Assembly: GCF_003024235.1 (NCBI RefSeq)
Contig: NZ_KZ679084.1
Coordinates: forward strand, 460,684-524,683
Direction of reading: 5' to 3'
DNA length: 64,000 nt
DNA from: Arenimonas caeni
GTDB lineage: Bacteria > Pseudomonadota > Gammaproteobacteria > Xanthomonadales > Xanthomonadaceae
Shown: in pieces, positions 32,520 through 42,931 of the stretch
How the letters are laid out: every line of letters begins with the position of its first letter
How positions within the stretch are numbered: the stretch's first letter is position 1
Notes under the pieces: generated by a model
Databases searched by the model: none
Told to the model about the DNA's origin: nothing
The model's input: the letters and a program-made list of their open reading frames with translations, nothing else
Made by a program: the position numbers and the translations under genes

Positions 32520-33601
32520 GCGCGGGCCTCCTCGAGCACGATGCCGGCGACGCGCTCGGCGGCGTCGGCGTGGGCGATGGCGCGGGCGGCCCCGGCCATG
32601 GCCAGGCGGCGCGCGGCGTCGGGCAGCAGGCCACCGGCCACGGCGGCCATGCGCTCGGCGAAACCCTCGCCTTCCGGCACCATCACGGCGGCACCGGCCT
32701 CGACCAGGTATTCGGCGTTGCGGGTCTGGTGGTCGTCGACCGCAGCCGGGAACGGCACCAGCACCGAACCGACGCCGGCGGCGCACAGCTCGGCCAGGGT
32801 CAGCGCGCCGGCGCGGCACACCACCAGGTCGGCCCAGCCATAGGCCTCGGCCATGTCGGCGATGAAGGGTTCGACGCTGGCCGCCACGCCGGCCTCGGCG
32901 TAGGTGGCGCGGGTGGCGTCGGCGTGGCGTTCGCCGCACTGGTGGCGCACCTGCGGACGCTGGTCGGCCGGCAGCCCGGCCAGTACCTGCGGCAGCACGC
33001 GATTGAGCGCGTTCGCGCCCTGGCTGCCGCCCAGCACCAGCAGGCGCGGCGCGCCGCCACGACCTTCGAAACGCGCGGCCGGCGCCGGCAGCGCGGCGAT
33101 CGCCGGGCGCACGGGGTTACCCACCACCTCGGCCTTGCCGGCCGGGAAGCTGCCCGGGAAGCCGCACAGGACGCGGCGCGCGAAGCGCGAGAGCACGCGG
33201 TTGGTCAGGCCCGGGGCGCGGTTCTGCTCGTGCACCAGCAGCGGCCGGCGCAGCAGCCAGGCACACAGGCCGCCCGGGCCGGCGACGTAGCCGCCGAAGC
33301 TCACCACGGCGCGCGGGCGCAGGCGGCGCAGCACCGCCAGCGCCTGCAGGCAGGCGCGCGCCAGGCCGAACGGCGCCTTGAGCAGCGCCAGCACGCCCTT
33401 GCCGCGCAGGCCGCGCACGCGCAGGGTTTCCACCTCGATGCCGGACGACGGCACCAGCCGGGTCTCCATGCCGCCTTCCGAACCCAGCCAGACGACGGGC
33501 ACGTCGCGCCGGCGCAGGGCCTCGGCCACGGCCAGGCCGGGGAAGATGTGGCCGCCGGTGCCACCGGCCAGGATCAGCACGGGCGCGTTGCCGGCGCTCA
33601 T
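32516..33601 (-). CDS. murG: Lipid II synthase MurG (UDP-GlcNAc transferase)
   Basis: Peripheral membrane GT-B enzyme transferring GlcNAc to lipid I. 361 residues from ATG 33599-33601. N-terminal GGTGGH (13-18), [14 protein letters not shown] (lipid-facing glycine loop), [16 protein letters not shown], and the donor site [10 protein letters not shown] and [11 protein letters not shown] are all present. Overlaps ftsW and murC by 4 bases each. Confidence 0.97.
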
Positions 33602-34917
33602 GCCACCGCTCCGATCTTCGGTTCGACGCGATGGCGCGAGCCACGCGGACCCGCGCTGGCCGGCATCACCGCGGCCGGCGACTGCTCCGGCATCGGCGCG
33701 TCGAAGCGCGGCGCGGACTCGTCGGCCGGCACCGCACCGGCGCCGCGCAGGCGCGCGACCTGGCGCTCGGCCCGGTCGAGCTCGTAGCTCACGCGAAGCA
33801 GCAGGCCGATGGCCGCACAGGTGATCAGCACGCTCGAGCCACCCGAGGACACCAGCGGCAGGGTCAGGCCCTTGGTGGGCAGCAGGCCAAGGTTCACGCC
33901 GATCGAAACGAAGGCCTGCAGGCTGATCCACAGGCCCACGCCGAAGGCGCAGAAGCCGGCGAAGTAGCGCCGCATCTCGACCGCGCGCAGGCCGATGCTG
34001 AAGGTGCGCCAGGCGAACAGCGCGAACAGCGCGATGATGCCCACCGAACCGGCGAAGCCCAGTTCCTCGGCCGTCACCGAGAAGATGAAATCCGTGTGCG
34101 CCTCGGGCAGGTAGAACAGCTTCTGCACGCTGCCGCCCAGGCCGACGCCGAACCACTCGCCGCGGCCGATCGCGATCAGGGCCTGGGTGAGCTGGAAGCC
34201 GTCGTTGAACGGGTCTTCCCAGGGATTGAGGAAGGACTTCAGGCGCGCCACGCGGTAGGGCGCGGCCACCGCCACCGCCGCCAGCACCGGCAGCACCGCG
34301 GCGCCGATCAGCAGCAGGTGGGCGATGCGCGCGCCACCGAGCCAGACCATGCCGGCGGTGATGGCGATAATCAGGGCGGCCGAACCGAAGTCGGGCTGCA
34401 GCAGGAGCAGCAGCACCAGGAAGCCGGCCACGCCCAGCGGCTTGAGCAGGGTGGACCACTTCTGGCCGATCTCGTCGCGGTAGCGCACGACGTAGCTGGC
34501 CAGCCAGATGATCAGCAGCAGCTTGACCGCCTCGACCGCCTGGAACTTCGACACGCCCAGGTTGATCCAGCGCTGCGCGCCGTTGACCGTGTAGCCGATG
34601 CCCGGCATGAACACCAGGCCAAGCAGCACGATGCAGGCCAGCAGCAGCAGGTGGTTGTGGCGCTCGATGAGCTTGAGTTCGGTGCGCATCAGGCCGATGG
34701 CCAGCGCCGCGCCCAGCCCGAGGAACACCACGTGGCGGGTGAGGAAGTAGAACGGGCCGACGTCCAGGCCCTCGGCGATGGCGATCGAGCTCGAGCCGAC
34801 CATCACCACGCCGAAGCCGGCCAGCACCAGGGCAAGGCCGAGCAGCAGCGGGTCGTAGCGCCCGCCGATCTGCTCGAGCTTGGTGGCCTGGCTGGCGCGC
34901 TCGTCGAGGAAGCTCAT
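33598..34917 (-). CDS. ftsW: Peptidoglycan glycosyltransferase FtsW
   Basis: Polytopic SEDS-family glycan polymerase working with FtsI at the septum. 439 residues, about ten membrane helices. Characteristic segments are [40 protein letters not shown] and the C-terminal SSGGSSVL. A Pro/Ala-rich cytoplasmic tail of about 60 residues follows the last helix. It sits 1 base from the mraY stop. The place normally held by murD, between mraY and ftsW, is empty. Confidence 0.97.
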   Translation of the reverse strand: MSFLDERASQATKLEQIGGRYDPLLLGLALVLAGFGVVMVGSSSIAIAEGLDVGPFYFLTRHVVFLGLGAALAIGLMRTELKLIERHNHLLLLACIVLLGLVFMPGIGYTVNGAQRWINLGVSKFQAVEAVKLLLIIWLASYVVRYRDEIGQKWSTLLKPLGVAGFLVLLLLLQPDFGSAALIIAITAGMVWLGGARIAHLLLIGAAVLPVLAAVAVAAPYRVARLKSFLNPWEDPFNDGFQLTQALIAIGRGEWFGVGLGGSVQKLFYLPEAHTDFIFSVTAEELGFAGSVGIIALFALFAWRTFSIGLRAVEMRRYFAGFCAFGVGLWISLQAFVSIGVNLGLLPTKGLTLPLVSSGGSSVLITCAAIGLLLRVSYELDRAERQVARLRGAGAVPADESAPRFDAPMPEQSPAAVMPASAGPRGSRHRVEPKIGAVA

Positions 34918-34918
34918 G

Positions 34919-36001
34919 TCAGCGCACCTTCAACGTGGCCAGGCCGACCAGCACGAGCATCACCGAGATGATCCAGAAGCGCACGATCACGCGCGGCTCC
35001 GGCCAGCCCTTGAGCTCGAAGTGGTGGTGGATGGGCGCCATGCGGAACACGCGGCGGCCGGTGAGCTTGAAGCTGGCGACCTGGATCATCACCGACAGCG
35101 TCTCGATGACGAAGATGCCGCCCATCAGCACCAGGATCGCCTCCTGGCGCACGATCACGGCGATGGTGCCGATCACCGCGCCCAGCGCCAGTGCGCCGAT
35201 GTCGCCCATGAACACCATCGCCGGATAGGTGTTGAACCACAGGAAACCCAGCCCGGCGCCGGCGATGGCCGCGCAGACGATGGTGATCTCGCCCGCGCCC
35301 GGGATCGACGGGATCTGCAGGTACTCGGAAAACACCGCGTTGCCCGAGGCATAGGCGAACACGCCCAGCGCGCCGGCCACCAGCACCGTCGGCATGATCG
35401 CCAGGCCGTCGAGGCCGTCGGTCAGGTTGACCGCGTTGGAGAAGCCGACGATCCAGAAGTAGGCCAGCACCACGAAGCCCGCGCCCAGCGGGATCGCGAA
35501 GTCCTTGAGCAGCGGCAGGAACAGCGTGGTGTTGTTGGCGTGATCGGCGGTGAAGAACAGCACCAGCGCCGCGGCCAGGCCGAACAGCGACTGCAGCGCG
35601 TACTTGTGCCGCGACTTCAGCCCGTTCGGGTCGCGCCGGACGATCTTGATCCAGTCGTCGAGCCAGCCGATGGCGCCGAAGGCCAGCATCACCGCCAGCA
35701 GCACCCAGACGTAGCGGTTGCGCAGATCGGCCCAAAGCAGCGTCGACAGGGCGATGGTGAGCAGGATCAGCGCGCCGCCCATGGTCGGCGTGCCGGCCTT
35801 GGAGAAGTGGCTCTGCGGGCCGTCGCTGCGGATCGGCTGGCCGCCCTTGAGCCGGGCCAGGCGGGCGATCACCCGCGGGCCCAGCCACAGCGAGAGCAGC
35901 AGCGCGGTGAGCGCGCCGAGGATGCCGCGGAAGGTGATGTAGCCGAACAGCGGCGGCATCCACCCCATCTCGTGCAGCCAGCGGGCCAGTTCAAGCAGCA
36001 T
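34919..36001 (-). CDS. mraY: Phospho-N-acetylmuramoyl-pentapeptide transferase
   Basis: Integral membrane enzyme that forms lipid I from undecaprenyl phosphate and UDP-MurNAc-pentapeptide. 360 residues, ten helices. Family signatures are [17 protein letters not shown] (the Asp pair), [13 protein letters not shown] and [11 protein letters not shown], with MAPIHHHFE near the C-terminus. The start at 35999-36001 ([14 protein letters not shown]) overlaps murF by 11 bases. Confidence 0.98.
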   Translation of the reverse strand: MLLELARWLHEMGWMPPLFGYITFRGILGALTALLLSLWLGPRVIARLARLKGGQPIRSDGPQSHFSKAGTPTMGGALILLTIALSTLLWADLRNRYVWVLLAVMLAFGAIGWLDDWIKIVRRDPNGLKSRHKYALQSLFGLAAALVLFFTADHANNTTLFLPLLKDFAIPLGAGFVVLAYFWIVGFSNAVNLTDGLDGLAIMPTVLVAGALGVFAYASGNAVFSEYLQIPSIPGAGEITIVCAAIAGAGLGFLWFNTYPAMVFMGDIGALALGAVIGTIAVIVRQEAILVLMGGIFVIETLSVMIQVASFKLTGRRVFRMAPIHHHFELKGWPEPRVIVRFWIISVMLVLVGLATLKVR

Positions 36002-37373
36002 CGTTTGCGGTTCCTTCGCGGTCGGCGGCCAGCAGCGCGGCCAGCACCTTGTCCATCGCGCTCGAGCGCGAGCCCTTGACCAGGCAGCGCAGCCCCGCCG
36101 GCGCGGCGGCGAGCGCCGGGCCGAGCGCGGCCAGCAGGCCGGCCTGGTCGTCGAAATGGTTTGCGCCGCTGCCGAAGGCGCGGCTGGCGGCGGCGCTGAG
36201 CGTGCCCACCGTCCACAGGCGCTTGATGCCGGCGCGCAGGGCCTGGCTGCCGGCTTCGGCGTGCAGGGCCTCGGCGCCTTCGCCCAGTTCGAACATGTCG
36301 CCCAGCACCAGCCAGGCCTCGCCGCCCGCCTCGGCCAGCGCGGCGATCGCCGCGGCCACCGAACCCGGGTTGGCGTTGTAGCTGTCGTCCACCAGCACCA
36401 CGCCGCTGCGCAGCGCGTGCGGCACCTGCCGGCCCGGCACCGGCGGCGCCTCCTGCAGGCCGGCGACGACGTGTTCGAGCCGGGCACCGGCCGCCAGCGC
36501 CAGGCCGGCGGCGGCCAGCGCATTCATCACGCTGTGCCGGCCCGGCAGCGGCAGGCGCAGGCGCGCGTCGCCGGCCGGCGTGTGCAGGGTGAACTCCGAC
36601 GCTTCCGCGCCCAGGCGCAGGTCGCTGGCGCGCAGGTCGGCGTCGTTCTCCAGGCCGAAGCGCAGCACGCGCCGGCCGCCGATGCGCTGCATGAACAGCG
36701 GCGCGAAGGCGTCGTCGGCATTGACCACCGCCACGCCGTCATCGGGCAGCGCCTCGTAGACCGCGCCCTTGGTTTCGGCCACGCCCAGCAGGCTGCCCAT
36801 GCGCTCGAGGTGGGCCGGCATGATGTTGTTCACCAGCGCCACCTGCGGCGGCACGATCGAGGCCAGGTAGGCGATGTCGCCCGGCTTGCCGGCGCCCATC
36901 TCGTAGATGGCGAAGCGGGCGTCCTCGGGCGCGTCGAGCACGGCCAGCGGCAGGCCGATCTCGTTGTTGCGGTTGCCCGGGTTGGCGTAGGCCAGGCCGG
37001 CGCGCGAAAGGATCGACAGCACCAGGGTCTTGACCGAGGTCTTGCCGTTGCTGCCGGTCAGCGCCACCACCACGGCCGGGCGGCCCTGCTGCACGCCGGC
37101 GGCAAGCTCGCCCAGCGCGTCCTGGGTGTCGGCGCACAGCACCTGCGGCAGCACGCAGTCGACCTCGCGCTGAACCAGCAGGGCGGCGGCGCCGGCGGCC
37201 TGGGCCTGCGCGGTCAGGTCGTGGGCGTCGTGGCGCTCGCCGCGCAGGGCGACGAACAGCGCGCCCGGCTGCAGCGTGCGGGTGTCGGTGCCGACCGAGG
37301 TGACCTCGACGTCGGCGCCCAGGTGCCGGCCTTCGACCCAGCGGGCCACCTGCGAGAGCAGCACCGGCCTCAT
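35991..37373 (-). CDS. murF: UDP-MurNAc-tripeptide--D-Ala-D-Ala ligase
   Basis: Adds D-Ala-D-Ala to the UDP-MurNAc tripeptide. 460 residues. The N-terminal domain has [22 protein letters not shown], the ATPase domain [15 protein letters not shown], the adenine region [14 protein letters not shown], and the C-terminal domain [15 protein letters not shown]. Overlaps murE by 4 bases. Confidence 0.97.
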   Translation of the reverse strand: MRPVLLSQVARWVEGRHLGADVEVTSVGTDTRTLQPGALFVALRGERHDAHDLTAQAQAAGAAALLVQREVDCVLPQVLCADTQDALGELAAGVQQGRPAVVVALTGSNGKTSVKTLVLSILSRAGLAYANPGNRNNEIGLPLAVLDAPEDARFAIYEMGAGKPGDIAYLASIVPPQVALVNNIMPAHLERMGSLLGVAETKGAVYEALPDDGVAVVNADDAFAPLFMQRIGGRRVLRFGLENDADLRASDLRLGAEASEFTLHTPAGDARLRLPLPGRHSVMNALAAAGLALAAGARLEHVVAGLQEAPPVPGRQVPHALRSGVVLVDDSYNANPGSVAAAIAALAEAGGEAWLVLGDMFELGEGAEALHAEAGSQALRAGIKRLWTVGTLSAAASRAFGSGANHFDDQAGLLAALGPALAAAPAGLRCLVKGSRSSAMDKVLAALLAADREGTANDAA

Positions 37374-38848
37374 GCGCGCGCCTCCAGCAGCGAGCGCGCG
37401 ACCTGCAGGTCGTCGAACGCATGCTTCACGCCGCCGACCTCCTGGTAGGGCTCGTGGCCCTTGCCGGCCACCAGCACCACGTCGCCGGCGCCGGCGCCTT
37501 CCAGCGCGAGCGCGATGGCGCGGGCGCGGTCGCGCTGCACGGTGACCGCGGCGGCATCGCGGAAGCCTGCGAGGATGTCGGCGACGATGGCGTCACCGTC
37601 TTCGCGGCGCGGGTTGTCGTCGGTGACCACCACGCGGTCGGCGCCTGCCTCGGCGATCGCCGCCATCTGCGGGCGCTTGCCGGCGTCGCGTTCGCCGCCG
37701 CAGCCGAACACGCAGGTGAGCCGGCCCGGCGTGTGGCCGCGCAGGCTGGCCAGGGCCTGTTCCAGCGCGTCGGGCGTGTGCGCGTAATCGACCACCACCA
37801 GCGGCTGCCCGGCGCCGCCGCCGACGCGGCTCATACGGCCACCGACCGGCTGCAGGCGCGGCAGCATCGTCGCCACGTCGGCCAGCGGCCAACCCAGGGC
37901 GCGCAGCGCGCCGGCCACGGCCAGCAGGTTGTCGACATTGAAGCGGCCCAGCAGCGGCGATTCGACCGGCAGGTGCTGCCCGGCCTCGACCAGCTCGAAG
38001 CGCAGGCCCTGGGGCAGCAGCTGCACCGCGTCGGCGCGCAGGCGCGCGGCGGCATTGCCCCGGGCGCTCACGCCGATCACGTCCACGCCCGCCGCGATGC
38101 CGCCGGCCAGGCCGGCGCCGAAGGCGTCGTCGAGGTTGAGCACCACGGCCTGCAGGGTCGGCCAGGCGAACAGCCGGGCCTTGGCGGCGCCGTAGGCCTC
38201 CATGCTGCCGTGGAAGTCGAGGTGGTCGCGGGTGAGGTTGGTGAACACGGCGACGCGGAAGGCGACGGCATCCACGCGGCCCTGCTCGAGCGCATGCGAG
38301 CTCACTTCCATCGCCACGTGGCTGGCGCCCTGGTCGCGCATGCCGGCGAGCAGGCGGTGCACGGCGATCACGTCGGGCGTGGTGCGCTCGCCGGGTTCGA
38401 TCGCGCCGTGCAGGCCGGCGCCGAGCGTGCCGATGGTGCCGGCGGTGGCACCCGACAGGTGCAGGGCCTGGGCCAGCAGCTGCACGGTGGAGGTCTTGCC
38501 GTTGGTGCCGGTGACGCCCACCACCTGCGCCTGGCGCGAGGGCGAGCCGTAGAAACGATCGGCCAGTTCGCCCTGGCGCGCGCGCAGGCCCGGCACCGCG
38601 ACCGCGTTCTCCGGCAGCGCCAGGCCTTCCGGCGCCGGCGGCTCGAACAGGATCGCGCCGACGCCGGCGGCCTCGGCCTGGGCCGCGTGGCGCAGCCCGT
38701 GCGTGCTGGCGCCGGCGAGCGCCACGAAGGCGTAGCCGGGGCGGAGTTCGCGGCTGTCGGCGGCCAGGCCGGTCAGCACCGGATTGAACGCCGGCGGGGG
38801 CGCAGCGACGCCCCCGAGCAGTTCGTGCAGCGGCATGGCGCGGCTCAT
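37370..38848 (-). CDS. murE: UDP-MurNAc-L-Ala-D-Glu--meso-diaminopimelate ligase
   Basis: Adds the third stem amino acid. 492 residues from ATG 38846-38848, which overlaps the ftsI stop as ATGA; Met5 is an alternative. The P-loop is GTNGKTS (114-120), with [12 protein letters not shown] and [11 protein letters not shown] downstream. The DNPR motif (TDDNPRRED, about 400-410) marks meso-diaminopimelate specificity, as expected for a Gram-negative cell. Confidence 0.97.
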   Translation of the reverse strand: MSRAMPLHELLGGVAAPPPAFNPVLTGLAADSRELRPGYAFVALAGASTHGLRHAAQAEAAGVGAILFEPPAPEGLALPENAVAVPGLRARQGELADRFYGSPSRQAQVVGVTGTNGKTSTVQLLAQALHLSGATAGTIGTLGAGLHGAIEPGERTTPDVIAVHRLLAGMRDQGASHVAMEVSSHALEQGRVDAVAFRVAVFTNLTRDHLDFHGSMEAYGAAKARLFAWPTLQAVVLNLDDAFGAGLAGGIAAGVDVIGVSARGNAAARLRADAVQLLPQGLRFELVEAGQHLPVESPLLGRFNVDNLLAVAGALRALGWPLADVATMLPRLQPVGGRMSRVGGGAGQPLVVVDYAHTPDALEQALASLRGHTPGRLTCVFGCGGERDAGKRPQMAAIAEAGADRVVVTDDNPRREDGDAIVADILAGFRDAAAVTVQRDRARAIALALEGAGAGDVVLVAGKGHEPYQEVGGVKHAFDDLQVARSLLEARA

Positions 38849-40578
38849 GGGCCTGCCCCCGGCGGCGCGGGCCGCTTGCGTTCCTTGGCCGCCTGCGCGG
38901 CGTACCACTGCTCGATGTCGTCCGGCGGCACGTCCATCAGGCGCAGCGCGCCTTCCATCACGCGGTGGAAGACCGGCGCCGACACCGCGCCGCCGCCGTA
39001 CTCCATTCCCTGCGGCTCGTGGATCACCACGGCCATGGCGAAGCGCGGGTTGGTGGCCGGCACCAGGCCGACGAACACCGCGGCATAGCGCTTGGCGGCA
39101 TACCCGCCGCCGTCGGCCTTGCGCGAGGTGCCGGTCTTGCCGGCCACGCGATAGCCCAGCACCGCCGCCCGGCGCGCCGTGCCATCGGGGCCGACCACGG
39201 TCTCGAGCATGCCCATCAGGTCGGAGGCGATGGCCGGGTCCACCACCTGGGTGCCCTCGCCCGCGCCACCCTTGACGAAGGTCACGTCCATCAGCCGGCC
39301 CTCGTTGCCGATGGCGGCGTAGGCACGCGCCAGCTGCAGCGGCGTCACCGACAGGCCGTAGCCGTAGGAGATGGTGGCCTTCTCGGTCGGACCCCAGCGC
39401 CGGACCGGCGGCAGCATGCCCGGCAGCTCGCCCGGGAAACCGCTGCCGGTGCGCTCGCCGAAGCCGAAGCGGCGGAAGACGTCGTACTGGTGCTCGGTGG
39501 AGAGCTCGTTGGACACCTTGATGGCGCCGACGTTCGAGCTCTTGGTCAGGATGCCGGTGAGCGTGAGCATGCCGTAGTTGCGGAAGTCGCGCGGCATGTA
39601 GCCACCCGGCAGGGCGATGTAGCCGGGCGCGGTCTGGATCGGCGTGTCGGGGGTGAACTTGCCCGACTCGAGCGCGGCCGCGATGGTAATCGCCTTCATC
39701 ACCGAGCCCGGCTCGAGGATGTCGGTGACGGCGCGGTTGCGGCGCGACTCGCCGTCGGCGCCGACGCGTGAATTGGGGTTGTAGGACGGCTGGTTGACCA
39801 TCGCCAGCACTTCGCCGGTGGGCACGTCGAGCACGACGATCGAGCCGCTCGGCGCGCCGGTCTCGATCAGCGCCGACTTGAGCTCGCGATAGGCGAGGTA
39901 CTGGATGCGGCGGTCGATCGACAGCACCAGGTCCTTGCCCGGCTCGGCGGCCTCGACCAGGTCGACGTTCTCGACGATGCGACCGCGCCGGTCGCGGATC
40001 ACGCGCTGGCTGCCTTCCTTGCCGGTCAGCCACTCGTTGAAGGCCAGCTCCAGGCCTTCCTGGCCCTTGTCGTCGATGTTGGTGAAGCCCAGCACGTGCG
40101 CCAGCACCTCGCCGTGCGGGTAGAAGCGCCGGAACTCGCGCTGCGAGTACACGCCCGGGATACCGAGATCGGTGATCTCGTCGGCCACGTCCGGGTTCAG
40201 GTGCCGGCGCAGGTAGACGAACTCCTTGTCGGCACGCTCCGACACGCGCCGGGCCAGCACCTCCTGCGGGATCTGCAGCGCACGCGCCAGCTCCGGCAGG
40301 CGGTCGGCGTGCAGCAGCAGTTCCTTGGGGTTGGCCCAGATCGACTCGACCGGCGAGGACACCGCCAGCGGTTCGCCGTTGCGGTCGGTGATCATGCCGC
40401 GCGAGGTGGCGATGGGGATCTCGCGCAGGAAACGGGCGTCGCCCTGCTGCTGGTAGAACTCCTCGCTGATCACCTGCAGGTGCGCGGCGCGCGCCACCAG
40501 CACGGCGCAGCAGGCGCCGAGCACGCCGCCGACCACCATCAGGCGCTTGCGCGGGCTGTAGCTGCTGCGCAGGCTCAT
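38845..40578 (-). CDS. ftsI: Septal peptidoglycan transpeptidase FtsI (PBP3)
   Basis: Class B penicillin-binding protein that crosslinks septal peptidoglycan. 577 residues: short cytoplasmic tail, one membrane helix (about 12-31), pedestal domain, then the transpeptidase domain with nucleophile Ser292 in GSVMK (291-295), SSN (347-349) and KTGT (481-484). The Pro-rich C-terminal tail (PAPPGAGP) is probably unstructured. Overlaps ftsL and murE by 4 bases each. Confidence 0.97.
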   Translation of the reverse strand: MSLRSSYSPRKRLMVVGGVLGACCAVLVARAAHLQVISEEFYQQQGDARFLREIPIATSRGMITDRNGEPLAVSSPVESIWANPKELLLHADRLPELARALQIPQEVLARRVSERADKEFVYLRRHLNPDVADEITDLGIPGVYSQREFRRFYPHGEVLAHVLGFTNIDDKGQEGLELAFNEWLTGKEGSQRVIRDRRGRIVENVDLVEAAEPGKDLVLSIDRRIQYLAYRELKSALIETGAPSGSIVVLDVPTGEVLAMVNQPSYNPNSRVGADGESRRNRAVTDILEPGSVMKAITIAAALESGKFTPDTPIQTAPGYIALPGGYMPRDFRNYGMLTLTGILTKSSNVGAIKVSNELSTEHQYDVFRRFGFGERTGSGFPGELPGMLPPVRRWGPTEKATISYGYGLSVTPLQLARAYAAIGNEGRLMDVTFVKGGAGEGTQVVDPAIASDLMGMLETVVGPDGTARRAAVLGYRVAGKTGTSRKADGGGYAAKRYAAVFVGLVPATNPRFAMAVVIHEPQGMEYGGGAVSAPVFHRVMEGALRLMDVPPDDIEQWYAAQAAKERKRPAPPGAGP

Positions 40579-40844
40579 GGGCGCAGCACCACGATCTGGT
40601 CGTCGCCCGGGAAGGTCATGCCCAGGCGCGTGCCGGCCACCTGCTCGATGCGATTGGCCTCCGACCAGGTGGCCTGCTCGAGCTGCAGGCGGCCGAATTC
40701 GATGTTGAGCTCGTCGCGCTGCTTTTCCAGCGTGCTCAGGGCGATGTAGGCCTGCCGGTGCTCGTGGCGCGACCAGACCACGCCCAGGGCGCTGGCGATC
40801 ACCGCCAGGGCAAGGGCCAGCAGCAGGAAGTGCCGGACGCTCAC
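40575..40844 (-). CDS. ftsL: Cell division protein FtsL
   Basis: Small bitopic protein that joins FtsB and FtsQ and helps activate FtsWI. 89 residues: one membrane helix (about 5-24) followed by a coiled coil ([20 protein letters not shown] onward). The GTG at 40842-40844 was chosen because it overlaps the rsmH stop (GTGA) and leaves the membrane helix at the N-terminus. Sequence is weakly conserved, as usual for FtsL; identity rests on size, topology and position. Confidence 0.93.
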   Translation of the reverse strand: MSVRHFLLLALALAVIASALGVVWSRHEHRQAYIALSTLEKQRDELNIEFGRLQLEQATWSEANRIEQVAGTRLGMTFPGDDQIVVLRP

Positions 40845-41770
40845 GGCAGCTTCTCCGCGACGCGCAGCACCGCGCTGCGGGCGCGCGGGTTGTCGGCGAC
40901 TTCCTGGGCCGTGGCGCGAAGGGCGCCGGAGACGTCGAGCAGGGTCGGCGAGAACGCCTCCGGGGCGGGCATGCGGCGGTTGCCCGGCGGCGCCTTGGCG
41001 TGCCGGGCGATGAACTGCTTGACGATGCGGTCTTCGAGCGAGTGGAAGCTGATCACCGCCAGCCGGCCGCCCGGCCTGAGCACGGACAGGGCCGCGTCGA
41101 GCCCGGCCTCGAGGTCGTCGAGCTCGCGGTTGATGAAGATGCGGATGGCCTGGAAGCTGCGCGTGGCCGGGTGGATCTTGCCGTCGCCACGCGGCATCAC
41201 CGAGGCGATCAGCTCGGCCAGCTGCGCCGTGCGCTCGAGCGGCGCCTCGGCCCGGCGGGCGACGATGGCGCGGGCGATGCGCCGGCTCATCTTCTCCTCG
41301 CCATAGGTCCAGAGCACGTCGGCGATCTCGCGCTCGTCGGCGCGCGCCAGCCAGGCCGCGGCGCTTTCGCCGGACTCCGGGTCCATGCGCATGTCGAGCG
41401 GGCCGTCCTTGCCGAAGCTGAAGCCGCGCTCGGCCACGTCGAGCTGGGGCGAGGACACGCCGAGGTCGAACAGCACGCCGTCGAGGCCGGCGGCGGCCTC
41501 GTCCCACTGCGCCAGGCCGGCGAAGGAACCGCGGCGGACGACGACCCGCCCGTCCGCGCCGAAAAGCGCGTGGGCGGTGGCGATCGCTTCCGGATCCTTG
41601 TCCATCACCAACAGCCGTCCATCCGGCCCCAGCCGGTCGAGCACGCCGCGCGCATGGCCCCCTCGCCCGAACGTGCCATCCAGATACCTGCCATCCCTGC
41701 GTACCTGCAGGCCGTCCATGACCTGCGCCCACATCACCGGGAGATGGCTGGGCTGCGTCGTGCCACGCAT
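40841..41770 (-). CDS. rsmH: 16S rRNA (cytosine-1402-N4)-methyltransferase
   Basis: Methylates N4 of C1402 in 16S rRNA. 309 residues from ATG 41768-41770 ([20 protein letters not shown]). Family motifs: [44 protein letters not shown], and [20 protein letters not shown] at 41786-41788, six codons upstream, overlaps the mraZ stop as GTGA like other junctions here, so the true protein may be six residues longer. Confidence 0.97.
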   Translation of the reverse strand: MRGTTQPSHLPVMWAQVMDGLQVRRDGRYLDGTFGRGGHARGVLDRLGPDGRLLVMDKDPEAIATAHALFGADGRVVVRRGSFAGLAQWDEAAAGLDGVLFDLGVSSPQLDVAERGFSFGKDGPLDMRMDPESGESAAAWLARADEREIADVLWTYGEEKMSRRIARAIVARRAEAPLERTAQLAELIASVMPRGDGKIHPATRSFQAIRIFINRELDDLEAGLDAALSVLRPGGRLAVISFHSLEDRIVKQFIARHAKAPPGNRRMPAPEAFSPTLLDVSGALRATAQEVADNPRARSAVLRVAEKLP

Positions 41771-41784
41771 CCCGGCCACGCCCG

Positions 41785-42231
41785 TCACAGCCTCAGGTCG
41801 AGCATGTCCTCGCTGATCTCGTCTTCCCCGATGGTCAGACGGATCTGCGCGAGGTGCGCCTGCTCGCTCCACAATTCGAACTTGCCGCCCATGCCCAGCA
41901 GCACGGCCTTCTTCTCGATGCCCGCGGCGTTGCGGTGGCTGGCCGGCAGCAGCACGCGGCCGTTGCCGTCGGGCTCGACCACGGTGGCCGCACCCACGAG
42001 CTTGAGCTGCAGGTTGCGGTGCACGCGCTTGGCGTTGGGCAGGGCATTGACCTGGTCGCGGACCTTTTCCCAGGCCGCTTCCGGGTAGAGCCACAGGCAG
42101 CCGGATTCGTAGGGGTTGTAGGTGACCACCAGGCGGTTGGCGCAGGCGCGCGCGACCAGGTCGCGGTAGGCCGTCGGAATGGCCAGCCGCCCCTTGTCAT
42201 CGATCGTGATCGCCGTTTCGCCCTGGAACAT
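41785..42231 (-). CDS. mraZ: Transcriptional regulator MraZ
   Basis: AbrB/SpoVT-type DNA-binding protein that represses the dcw operon. 148 residues from ATG 42229-42231 ([19 protein letters not shown]). Two SpoVT-AbrB repeats are visible: the first around [14 protein letters not shown], the second around [13 protein letters not shown]. It is the first gene of the operon and has a row of 10-bp-spaced repeats in its own leader, consistent with autorepression. Confidence 0.97.
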   Translation of the reverse strand: MFQGETAITIDDKGRLAIPTAYRDLVARACANRLVVTYNPYESGCLWLYPEAAWEKVRDQVNALPNAKRVHRNLQLKLVGAATVVEPDGNGRVLLPASHRNAAGIEKKAVLLGMGGKFELWSEQAHLAQIRLTIGEDEISEDMLDLRL

Positions 42232-42241
42232 CGCCCTGGAT

Positions 42242-42284
42242 CCGCCCTTAACCACCGAAAACCACAAAAAACCCGGATTTCCCT
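42242..42284 (-). promoter_or_regulatory. Candidate MraZ operator
   Basis: Read on the minus strand, G-rich cores recur every 10 bases: (G/T)GG triplets in CGGG, GTGG, GTGG and GCGG, separated by AT-rich spacers. On the plus strand the units start at 42242, 42252, 42262 and 42272. MraZ is known to bind TGGGN repeats spaced by 5 bases in Escherichia coli, a 10-base period. The array lies just downstream of the mraZ promoter, where a repressor would act. Confidence 0.6.
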
Positions 42285-42293
42285 CAGATGTCC

Positions 42294-42322
42294 ACGTTAG
42301 ACCTGCCCCGGAGGGGTGTCAA
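42294..42322 (-). promoter_or_regulatory. Sigma-70 promoter of mraZ / dcw operon
   Basis: On the minus strand, a perfect -35 TTGACA (42317-42322) and -10 TAACGT (42294-42299) are 17 bases apart. Predicted start near 42287, about 55 bases before the mraZ ATG and immediately before the 10-bp repeat array. Confidence 0.75.
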
Positions 42323-42409
42323 GGACAAATTCGGGAGAAATTCGCCAAGCGGATCAAGGCGTTGCGCGGAACTTGAGAGTCTTGTTTAAGAACCATTCGG
42401 CAACTGTTG

Positions 42410-42440
42410 TTTCACATGGATTTGATCCAAAGATGTGAAA
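42410..42440. repeat. Nested inverted repeat upstream of mraZ promoter
   Basis: TTTCACAT pairs with ATGTGAAA, and inside it GGAT pairs with ATCC around TTG. It lies between the rnpB terminator hairpin and the mraZ promoter, about 90 bases upstream of the -35. It could be an operator for an unknown regulator or part of transcription termination; no assignment is possible. Confidence 0.45.
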
Positions 42441-42452
42441 CACATCGCAAAC

Positions 42453-42482
42453 AGCGGCCAGCCAGAGGGCCGCAGGGCCGCT
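42453..42482 (-). terminator. Candidate rnpB terminator
   Basis: AGCGGCC and GGCCGCT form a 7-bp stem with a GC-rich 16-base loop, followed on the minus strand by GTTTG. It begins about 55 bases past the RNase P RNA 3' end. The T run is weak. Confidence 0.45.
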
Positions 42483-42535
42483 CGCCACCCCGGGGGCGTC
42501 CAGGGCGGCTCGGGTGCGCGATCGGCGCGGAAGGA

Positions 42536-42895
42536 AGTGGCGGAGCCGGCCGGTAAGCCGGGTTCTGTCGTGGACAGTCATTCCTCTGGGACCTGCGTCA
42601 CCGCAGGCCTCAAGCAGCCAACCCGGGTGCGGCACGAGCCATGCCATAGCACCCCTATTTGGCCTTGCTCCAGGTGGGGTTTGCCGTGCCCCGCGGCGTT
42701 GGCCCCGCGGGCGGTGGGCTCTTACCCCACCGTTTCACCCTTGCCACGCGCCCTCGCGGGCCGTTCGGCGGTTTGCTTTCTGTTGCACTTTCCGTCGGCT
42801 CACGCCGCCCAGGCGTTACCTGGCACCCTGCTCTGTGGAGCCCGGACTTTCCTCGGCGCATTGCTGCGACGCGACTGTCCTGGCCGACTCCGCCG
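42536..42895 (-). ncRNA. rnpB: RNase P RNA (class A)
   Basis: Catalytic RNA that trims tRNA 5' leaders. On the minus strand the 5' end contains GGACAGTCGC and the CRI block GAGGAAAGTCCGGGCTCCA, followed by an ACAGAAAGCAAACCGCC segment. The 3' half has AGAGGAATGACTG and ACAGAACCCGGCTTA. P1 forms from GCGGAGTCGGCC at the 5' end and GGCCGGCTCCGC at the 3' end, which fixes both ends to within a few bases. Length of about 360 nt and position between rsmI and mraZ are normal for this order. Confidence 0.95.
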
Positions 42896-42901
42896 GCGCG
42901 G

Positions 42902-42910
42902 ATTGTCTCA
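42902..42910 (-). promoter_or_regulatory. Extended -10 element of rnpB
   Basis: TGAGACAAT on the minus strand is an extended -10 (TGN plus GACAAT) placed so that transcription would start near 42895, matching the P1-defined 5' end of the RNA. No good -35 was found. Confidence 0.55.
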
Positions 42911-42931
42911 CATCGCCGCCGCGGGCATCGC

